Source: Clostridia bacterium
Lineage (GTDB): Bacteria > Bacillota > Clostridia > Oscillospirales > CAG-272
DNA length: 51,078 nt
Reading direction: 5' to 3'
Assembly (NCBI GenBank): GCA_017456895.1
Contig: JAFTIN010000012.1
Location: forward strand, 1 to 51,078
Made by a program: the position numbers and the translations under genes. A model generated the notes under the pieces. That model ran no database searches, was not told the DNA's origin, and saw only the letters and a program-made list of their open reading frames with translations. This document shows, piece after piece, positions 45,208-51,078 of this stretch; position 1 is the stretch's first letter; every line of letters begins with the position of its first letter.

Positions 45208-47013
45208 ATGAAAAACAGAGTTATAAGTGACGTGCTCTCGCACAGCGGAAGGGGTACTCACCCGAGATTACTTCTCACGGGTGCCGACTTCGAGCGTATT
45301 CGCTCGACTGTAGACCCTATTTACGACGCTGCGAAGGACAATATGCTTTACTATGCGGACAAGTTTATGGGCGAGCCCGTGCTCGAGTACCGTATCCCCG
45401 ACGGTATCAGACTTCTTGACGTATCGCGCGGTGTTCTGGCAAGGACGCTCAACCTCGGTATGGCGTACAGGCTGACGGGTGACGAGAAATATGCTCGCAG
45501 ACTCTATGACGAGCTTGCAAACGCTGCTTCCTTCAAGGATTGGAATCCTTATCACTTCCTCGACGTTGGTGAGATGTGCTGCGCGTTCGGTCTCGGTTAC
45601 GACTGGATCTATGACGCTATCACACCCGAGGAGAGGGCGATGCTGCGCAGGGCGATAATCAAGAATGGCTTTGACGCGGCTATGGACGACTATCTCGACA
45701 GAGAGCGCCGCCGCAGCTACAGGTGGTACCAGGATCAGCCCGGCGACAACTGGAAGTTTGTGTGCAACGGAGGTATTACCGTTGCGGCCCTTGCCATTTG
45801 TGACGAGGAGGACGTGGACGCCGAGTATCTTAAGGAGATCTTCGGCTACGCCTTTGACAACACCTACAAGGCGGTAAGGGATATGTACCTTCCCGACGGC
45901 TCGTACGCTGAGGGCTTCACCTACTGGAATTACGCGACCGACTATCTCGCCTTCTACGTTTCCGCTCTTAAGAGCGCGGCGGGCACCGACTACGGTCTTG
46001 CAGACTACAAGCCGGTTGAGATCTCGGCCTACTACGTAAAGTTTATGTGCTCCAACACCTTCCGCTCCTTCAACTTCGGTGATGCGATAGAGGATAAGAT
46101 CTGCCCCGCGATCATGTTCTTCCTCGGAAAGAACTACGGCAAGGCGGATATCACGACCATGAGGAAGGAGGAGATACTGAAGGACCGCAGTATCGTCTGT
46201 GTGCGCGACATGTTCTGGTACGTGCCGACCGAGTCTGTAGGTCTTGAGGGACACCCCATGGGCTTTGGCTCTGTGGGAGGGGATAACGCCTCCTTCCGCG
46301 CGGGACTGAACGAGGATGATCTATACACGGCTATACACTTCGGTGATAACGACGCTTACCATGCTCACGCGGATATGGGTAACTTTGTTGTTGAGTGGAA
46401 GAAGCACCGCTTCCTCTGTGATCTCGGACAGGATAACTACAACGTGCCGAGATACCGCTTTGTGTACAGATACCGCGCAGAGGGACACAACACCCTGGTT
46501 ATCAATCCCGGAGAGGGACCCGATCAGGAGAGATTCTGTGTCTGCCACGTTGACAGATTCTCCGACGGATCGGACGGCAAGGGCGCTTACGCAGTGTCTG
46601 ATATTTCTTCTGCCTACCCCGGTAAAGGGGTTGTCCGCGGCTTAAGGATGACTGCTGACGGAGAGTGGATAATAGTCAGAGATGAGCTTAAGCTCGACAA
46701 GTCTGACAAGGGTTACTGGTTCGGACACACTCGCGGCAATATCGAGATACTTGACGGCGGCAAGGGCGCTACCATAGAGATGGACGGCGACAAGCTTTTA
46801 TTAAAGATACTCGGTGAGGGTGTCTTCTCGGTTATGGATGCGTGGCCCCTCTATGAAGGCCACGTACAGGAGGGACAGAGAGACAATTCCGACGTCAAGA
46901 GGCTCGCTATAGCCTTTGCGGGCGCTGAGGAAATAACCGTTGCCATAGCTCCTATGAAGGACGGCAGATCTCCCGATTACATACCCGAGAATAAGCCGAT
47001 TTCTGAGTGGTAA
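45208..47013 (+). CDS. Heparinase II/III family polysaccharide lyase (601 aa)
   Basis: Probable lyase or hydrolase for uronic-acid-containing oligosaccharides. Start at ATG 45208 with GGAGG four bases upstream; the longer frame to 45097 runs through a terminator. The N-terminal half is an alpha/alpha toroid (GLGYDWIYD, QPGDNWKFVCNGG, PDGSYAEGFTYWNYATDYL). The C-terminal beta-sandwich carries the heparinase hallmark HAHADMGNF (from His385) followed by DLGQDNYN and AEGHNTLVIN. No signal peptide, so it is cytosolic. It fits with the GH127-type operon as glycan salvage, but no transporter is visible here. The exact substrate is open. Confidence 0.9.
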   Translation: MKNRVISDVLSHSGRGTHPRLLLTGADFERIRSTVDPIYDAAKDNMLYYADKFMGEPVLEYRIPDGIRLLDVSRGVLARTLNLGMAYRLTGDEKYARRLYDELANAASFKDWNPYHFLDVGEMCCAFGLGYDWIYDAITPEERAMLRRAIIKNGFDAAMDDYLDRERRRSYRWYQDQPGDNWKFVCNGGITVAALAICDEEDVDAEYLKEIFGYAFDNTYKAVRDMYLPDGSYAEGFTYWNYATDYLAFYVSALKSAAGTDYGLADYKPVEISAYYVKFMCSNTFRSFNFGDAIEDKICPAIMFFLGKNYGKADITTMRKEEILKDRSIVCVRDMFWYVPTESVGLEGHPMGFGSVGGDNASFRAGLNEDDLYTAIHFGDNDAYHAHADMGNFVVEWKKHRFLCDLGQDNYNVPRYRFVYRYRAEGHNTLVINPGEGPDQERFCVCHVDRFSDGSDGKGAYAVSDISSAYPGKGVVRGLRMTADGEWIIVRDELKLDKSDKGYWFGHTRGNIEILDGGKGATIEMDGDKLLLKILGEGVFSVMDAWPLYEGHVQEGQRDNSDVKRLAIAFAGAEEITVAIAPMKDGRSPDYIPENKPISEW

Positions 47014-47077
47014 CGGCAACCCGTGTTAAGTTTTTTGTAATTTTGGCGGCACAGCCGCATAGAAAAGAGATATTTTA

Positions 47078-47851
47078 ATGAGAATTCTTTGTATTGGCGA
47101 CGTTACGAGCCCCGGGGGCGTTGAGCACCTCTGTCAGAATCTGTGGCGTGTAAGGAAAGACCGACGCGTCGATTTTTGTATAGTTAATGCAGAAAACGCC
47201 GCAGTCATAACGGGTGTGAACCCAGAGAATGCTGAGAAGCTCTTTAAGGCGGGAGCAGACTGTATTACGGGCGGAAACCATACGTTAAGACAGAGGACGG
47301 TCTATACCTATCTTGATGATACCGAGGCGATACTGAGACCTATTAATTTTGACAACGCCGCTCCCGGTCACGGATACGCCATACTCGACTGCAACGGCTA
47401 CAAAATCATGGTCATCAACGCTATGGGAAATATCCACATTGAGCCGACTCTTGATAACCCGTATCCTTATATCGACCGAGCTCTTGAAAGAGAGAAGGGA
47501 AGATATGATATTGCCGTGCTTGACATTCACGCCGAGGCTACGGGAGAGAAGGCGGCTATCGGTTATGCCTATGACGGTGAGATAAGCGTCATCTTCGGCA
47601 CTCATACTCACGTGCCAACCTGCGACGAGATCATATTGCCAAAAGGCACGGGATATATCTCCGACGTCGGAATGTGCGGAGAGACGGGCGGCGTGCTCGG
47701 AATGGACCCCTCGCTTGTTGTAAGACAGCTGCGCACTCGCGTGCCCGTGAAGTTTGAGCCCGCAAAGGGCGAGGTTTTGGCTACAGGCGCCATCTTCGAC
47801 GTCGATACGAGCACTAAAAAATGCGTATCTATAGAAAGAATTAAATTCTAA
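47078..47851 (+). CDS. ymdB: TIGR00282/YmdB family metallophosphoesterase
   Basis: Dinuclear-metal phosphodiesterase that cleaves 2',3'-cyclic nucleotides in Bacillus and interacts functionally with RNase Y. 257 residues, normal length. Metal ligands are visible in GDV near the N-terminus, NAENA, GGNHT, DIHAEAT and GTHTHVPT. Ribosome site weak (AAAAGAGAT). It lies after the heparinase-like gene and 72 bases before mnmG. The usual neighbour rny is separated from it by about 3.4 kb. Confidence 0.93.
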   Translation: MRILCIGDVTSPGGVEHLCQNLWRVRKDRRVDFCIVNAENAAVITGVNPENAEKLFKAGADCITGGNHTLRQRTVYTYLDDTEAILRPINFDNAAPGHGYAILDCNGYKIMVINAMGNIHIEPTLDNPYPYIDRALEREKGRYDIAVLDIHAEATGEKAAIGYAYDGEISVIFGTHTHVPTCDEIILPKGTGYISDVGMCGETGGVLGMDPSLVVRQLRTRVPVKFEPAKGEVLATGAIFDVDTSTKKCVSIERIKF

Positions 47852-47922
47852 TGACGAGTTATCTGCATAGTTAATAATGTTTTTGGAAAACAAAAGTTGT
47901 CATTTGGATATATAAAGGATAA

Positions 47923-49815
47923 ATGATGAAGGATTTTACAACCGATGTTATTGTAATCGGGGCAGGTCACGCGGGTATTGAGGCGGCTCTCGCTTCAAGC
48001 CGTATGGGTGTTCCTACCGTCCTCTTTACGATAAATCTCGATGCGGTCGGTAATATGCCCTGCAACCCATCGATAGGCGGCAGCGCAAAGGGGCATCTCG
48101 TCTTTGAGATAGACGCGCTCGGCGGAGAGATGGGCTATGCGGCGGACAGAGCTACTATCCAGTCGCGCACCCTCAATCTCGGCAAGGGAGCCGCAGTCCA
48201 CTCAAAGAGAGTGCAGGCGGACAGAAATGAATACAAGTCAATAATGAAGAGGACTATCGAGTCCGAGCCTAACCTCCGCCTCGTTCAGGCTGAGGTGGTA
48301 AGGGTACTCACCGAGGGGGAGGGCGACAGTCTTAAAGTAAAAGGAATAGTTACTCACCTTGGTGAGGTATGGGAGTGTAAGAAGGTTATTATTGCCGCGG
48401 GCACTTTTCTTGAGAGTCAGATATTTGTCGGTGACAAGGTCTACTCCGCGGGTCCGGACGGTATGATGCCCGCAAAGGGGTTGTCTTCATCTCTTGCAGA
48501 GCTCGGTATAGCGCTTCAGCGCTTTAAGACCGGAACCCCCGCGAGGGTGCACAGACGCTCGATCGACCTCTCGGCTCTTGAGGAGCAGACGGGCGAGGAT
48601 GTTCCCACTCCGTATTCTGCGCTTACTCCCGAGGAAGGGACGGATGAGGTGAATAAGGTCTCGTGCCACGTGGTCTACACCAATAAGAGAACGCACGAAA
48701 TAATTCTTGATAATCTCGACAAGTGCGCTATGTATTCCGGAAATATCGTCGGCACCGGTCCGAGATACTGCCCGTCGATAGAAACCAAGCTCGTAAGATT
48801 TGCAGACAAGGAGAGGCATCAGCTCTTCGTTGAGCCGTGCGGACTCGACACCGACGAGATGTATATACAGGGCTTCTCCACCTCAATGCCGACCGACGTG
48901 CAGTATGAGATGCTCCGCTCACTCGAGGGCTTTGAGAATGCGGAGATAATGAGATACGCCTACGCCATAGAATACGACTCTGCCGAGCCGACACAGATGC
49001 TCCCGACTCTTGAGTTCAAGAGGGTGGGGGGACTTTACGGGGCCGGACAGTTCAACGGCACCTCGGGATACGAGGAGGCCGCCGCGCAGGGGCTTGTGGC
49101 AGGTATAAACGCCGCGCTCTCGGTAAAGGGAGAGGAGCCTATGATCCTCACCAGAGACTCGTCCTATATAGGTACGTTGGTAGATGATCTTGTCACCAAG
49201 GGTACGAGCGAGCCATACAGGATGATGACCTCGCGCAGCGAATACAGGCTTCTGCTCCGCCAGGACAACGCCGACTTAAGACTTACTGAGATAGGTTACA
49301 GAGTCGGCCTTATAAGTGAGGAAAGATATGCTCGCTTCCTTGAAAAGAAGGAGCTGATAGAAAAGGAAATAAGAAGGGTTGAAAGGACCACCGTCCCACC
49401 GTCCGACGAGGTCAACGCCTTTCTTCTTGAGCAGGGCTCTACCCCTATATCCACGGGTATAAAGCTCGCGGAGCTCTTAAGACGCCCGGAGCTCAGCTAT
49501 GAGGCGCTCGGCGCGATAGATAAGGATAGGCCGGCTCTTCCGCGCTCGGTGGCGACCACCGTCGCGATACAGATAAAGTACGAGGGCTATATCAAGCGTG
49601 AGCTCGGTGAGGTTGCAAGACAGAGAAAGCTTGAGGAAAAGCTCCTGCCATCCGACATATCCTATAAGGATATTCTCGGCCTAAGGCTTGAGGCGGCAGA
49701 GAAGCTCGATAAGATCAGACCTATGAACATAGGTCAGGCCTCACGTATCAGCGGAGTAAATCCGGCGGATATAAGCGTGCTCCTCATCTATCTGTCCGGA
49801 CTGAAAAATAAATAA
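47923..49815 (+). CDS. mnmG: tRNA uridine-5-carboxymethylaminomethyl modification enzyme MnmG (GidA)
   Basis: FAD enzyme that, with MnmE, installs cmnm5U at the wobble position of several tRNAs. 630 residues: Rossmann motif GAGHAG (13-18), MPCNPSIGGSAKGHLV, RVQADRNEYK, QFNGTSGYEEAAAQGL near 375 and TSRSEYRLLLRQDNAD. ATG 47923 or the adjacent ATG 47926 can serve; AAAGGA lies just upstream. mnmE and rsmG, its usual neighbours, are not in the window. Confidence 0.97.
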   Translation: MMKDFTTDVIVIGAGHAGIEAALASSRMGVPTVLFTINLDAVGNMPCNPSIGGSAKGHLVFEIDALGGEMGYAADRATIQSRTLNLGKGAAVHSKRVQADRNEYKSIMKRTIESEPNLRLVQAEVVRVLTEGEGDSLKVKGIVTHLGEVWECKKVIIAAGTFLESQIFVGDKVYSAGPDGMMPAKGLSSSLAELGIALQRFKTGTPARVHRRSIDLSALEEQTGEDVPTPYSALTPEEGTDEVNKVSCHVVYTNKRTHEIILDNLDKCAMYSGNIVGTGPRYCPSIETKLVRFADKERHQLFVEPCGLDTDEMYIQGFSTSMPTDVQYEMLRSLEGFENAEIMRYAYAIEYDSAEPTQMLPTLEFKRVGGLYGAGQFNGTSGYEEAAAQGLVAGINAALSVKGEEPMILTRDSSYIGTLVDDLVTKGTSEPYRMMTSRSEYRLLLRQDNADLRLTEIGYRVGLISEERYARFLEKKELIEKEIRRVERTTVPPSDEVNAFLLEQGSTPISTGIKLAELLRRPELSYEALGAIDKDRPALPRSVATTVAIQIKYEGYIKRELGEVARQRKLEEKLLPSDISYKDILGLRLEAAEKLDKIRPMNIGQASRISGVNPADISVLLIYLSGLKNK

Positions 49816-49821
49816 TTAACA

Positions 49822-49867
49822 AGGGCGCCCCCATTTGCATAGACTGTGGATAGGAGCGCTCTTTTTG
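49822..49867 (+). terminator. Terminator of mnmG
   Basis: AGGGCGC pairs with GCGCTCT (one wobble) and is followed by TTTTT. The loop is long (27 bases). Confidence 0.65.
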
Positions 49868-49942
49868 TGTCTCCTCCCTTGCCTCACAGCGGTAAGGCTA
49901 TACCGCCGACAAATCGGCCAAACTTAATCGACAGGTGATAAA

Positions 49943-50032
49943 ATGAAGATAGTTATCTGGAAATCGCCGAAGTACTTATCAAAGCTTCTCTCAAAGCTCT
50001 TTGGCGTTGAAGTAAAGGACAAAAAGGAATAA
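49943..50032 (+). CDS. spoVM: Stage V sporulation protein M (SpoVM-like, 29 aa)
   Basis: SpoVM is an amphipathic peptide that senses the convex forespore membrane and anchors the SpoIVA coat base. The frame from ATG 49943 aligns without gaps to what I recall of Bacillus SpoVM. Shared positions are Lys2, Lys7, Pro9 (functionally critical), Lys10, Leu12, Gly21, Lys25 and Asp26, with an aromatic at 11. The product is 29 aa against 26. AGGTGA lies five bases before the ATG. Two small hairpins (near 49887-49916) precede it and a strong terminator follows, so it is an independent gene. Automated callers usually skip it for its size. Confidence 0.88.
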   Translation: MKIVIWKSPKYLSKLLSKLFGVEVKDKKE

Positions 50033-50042
50033 CAACATAAAA

Positions 50043-50080
50043 TAAACCGCAAGGCCATAACATTAGCCTTGCGGTTTATT
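50043..50080. terminator. Bidirectional terminator, spoVM and the gene at 50120
   Basis: TAAACCGCAAGGC/GCCTTGCGGTTTA, a perfect 13-bp stem with a 10-base loop between convergent genes. Confidence 0.88.
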
Positions 50081-50119
50081 GTTTATAAAATCAAAAAATG
50101 CAAAAAGTAGTTGTCAAAA

Positions 50120-50839
50120 TCAAGTAATATTGAGTGATAAAATGTTCTTTAACATCTCTTTTGCATTCTCGAGATGTTCGAGGTGCTCGTCTGATTTTGC
50201 GCCGAGGACGCTCGGCCTCCTTATGCATATAAGAGTGTCATCGGGAAGGGACGAAAGGCCCGGGAGCTTATACGCGTCGGTTGATGAGAGGCGTATTGCC
50301 GCGTCGGTATAGTATTCGGACGAGCCGTTATCATACTCGCGAAGAGAGATAAAGCGCTCGGTGTCACTTGATCCCTTATAAGCCTCATATACCGATGGGG
50401 AGAGGAATAAGAGATAGTACTCGCTGTGCTCAAGCAGGTTAGAGAGCGAGGCTCTGTCGCTTGCCAGGAGGGCGTCGTTCAGATCGGTCAGACCTTCGCG
50501 CTCGTCCGCGCTTAAATAGTAACAGGTGTTGAGGTTGAGCTTGACCTCTCCGTTTTTGTCGAAGTCCTCGGCTATCCTCTTAAGAGAAGAGAGGAGTGTG
50601 ACTATTTCTGCTACGTCCCCGTCCTCGGCCGTTCGGCCGATGACCTTCCCGCCTGCATAGAGCACGTACGCGTCGTACTCCTCCTTGGTGCAAAATTGCA
50701 GGGAGCATACTATTATGGCGATAACGAGAAGCAGCGCTATTAGAGTGTGCCACTTGTAATGGTACCAGTAGTTTTGCAGTTTTTCCTTGGGCGTAGAGGG
50801 GGTAGCGACCTCGCCGACGCCTTCTATATTTTTGTTCAT
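50120..50839 (-). CDS. Single-pass membrane protein of unknown function (239 aa)
   Basis: Start at ATG 50839 with GGAG nine bases upstream and a promoter about 30 bases away; the longer frame to 51046 crosses that promoter and a repeat. Residues 1-30 are cytosolic (TPKEKLQNYWYHYKWH), about 31-48 form one membrane helix, and the remaining 190 residues are extracytoplasmic, acidic and mostly helical. The YWYHYKWHT lead-in to the helix recalls small membrane proteins of Clostridia annotated only as hypothetical. No function can be assigned. Confidence 0.85.
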   Translation of the reverse strand: MNKNIEGVGEVATPSTPKEKLQNYWYHYKWHTLIALLLVIAIIVCSLQFCTKEEYDAYVLYAGGKVIGRTAEDGDVAEIVTLLSSLKRIAEDFDKNGEVKLNLNTCYYLSADEREGLTDLNDALLASDRASLSNLLEHSEYYLLFLSPSVYEAYKGSSDTERFISLREYDNGSSEYYTDAAIRLSSTDAYKLPGLSSLPDDTLICIRRPSVLGAKSDEHLEHLENAKEMLKNILSLNIT

Positions 50840-50869
50840 TGATATAGCTCCGTTAGGTTTTATATATCG

Positions 50870-50898
50870 AGTATAGCATACTTGAGGATCAAAGTCAA
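50870..50898 (-). promoter_or_regulatory. SigA promoter of the gene at 50120-50839
   Basis: On the minus strand, TTGACT (50893-50898), 17 bases, TATACT (50870-50875). Confidence 0.8.
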
Positions 50899-50948
50899 TA
50901 AAGCGAAAGGTAACATTATTTTGAACAGGGCTCGTGAAGACAATAAAG

Positions 50949-51078
50949 ATCCCCCCGTCAAACGGGGGTATTTCAGTTTCGGGTAAAACCCTAAATGTTA
51001 CTGGCGACGCACAAGTGCGTTTAAGATTGGCCTGCCAGCCATGCAATTGTTACTTGCTACCCGTAAACGGGGTCAAAA
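50949..51078. repeat. Repeat patch at the window end
   Basis: A C-rich hairpin (CCCCCGT/ACGGGGG, 50952-50968) followed by ATTTCAG matches the first module of hairpin array A (59-87). Further on, AGATTGGCCTG is shared with the left edge of the island at 4500-4980. No gene visible; cut by the window edge. Confidence 0.6.

Overview
The window looks like the chromosomal origin region of an endospore-forming Clostridia (Bacillota), probably an uncultured Oscillospiraceae-like gut lineage. The basis is a dnaA-oriC-dnaN-recF-gyrB-gyrA core, spoVAC-AD-AE, a SpoVM-like mini-protein, RNase J and RNase Y instead of RNase E, a CIRCE/HrcA-controlled chaperone operon, two perfect parS sites, and GC-rich hairpin repeats of a kind common in gut Clostridia. 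The taxon is an inference; nothing in the window names it.

Layout. 1-5 kb: one tRNA-Thr, a beta-propeller-like protein, a MATE transporter and three islands of non-coding hairpin and palindrome repeats. 5-10.2 kb: a lipoprotein, then an AT-rich minus-strand island of small orphan genes behind a 44-codon stub that looks like the start of an RHS/YD-repeat polymorphic toxin. I read it as the wreck of a toxin/immunity locus with internal duplications. 10.4-15.6 kb: alaS and spoVAC-AD-AE. 15.7-25.4 kb: dnaA, oriC (DnaA boxes 17226-17411), dnaN, recF, remB, gyrB, gyrA and a lipoprotein whose best start is a CTG overlapping the gyrA stop. 25.4-28.4 kb: an XRE regulator with a long Pro/Ala tail, a structured leader ending in a terminator, a small tail-anchored protein and RNase J. 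28.5-31.8 kb: a two-gene carbohydrate operon (GH127-type and a deacetylase-like protein). 32.5-34.6 kb: parA and parB with two parS sites. 34.6-35.7 kb: about 1 kb of AT-rich non-coding DNA. 36-41.8 kb: a histidine phosphatase, an ASCH protein and hrcA-grpE-dnaK-dnaJ. 42-50 kb: rny, a DUF2975/XRE pair, a heparinase II/III-like lyase, ymdB, mnmG and spoVM. The window ends in a membrane-anchored protein and another repeat patch.

How it works together. The dnaA/dnaN/recF/gyrase genes and parABS initiate replication and segregate the origin. RNase J, RNase Y and YmdB belong to RNA turnover. SpoVA proteins move dipicolinic acid and SpoVM places the spore coat. HrcA/CIRCE controls the chaperones. 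Compared with the usual Firmicutes order (rpmH-rnpA-...-mnmG-parA-parB next to dnaA), the order is rearranged: spoVA precedes dnaA, parAB lies about 16 kb to the right on the minus strand, and mnmG lies beyond it on the plus strand.

Leads most worth a second look: the toxin-island remnants, the three-way-junction leader at 26094-26344, the tandem 88-nt nested-hairpin units at 44805-45073 with a relative after rny, the hairpin arrays with constant 7-nt linkers, the CTG start behind gyrA, and the unannotated SpoVM.
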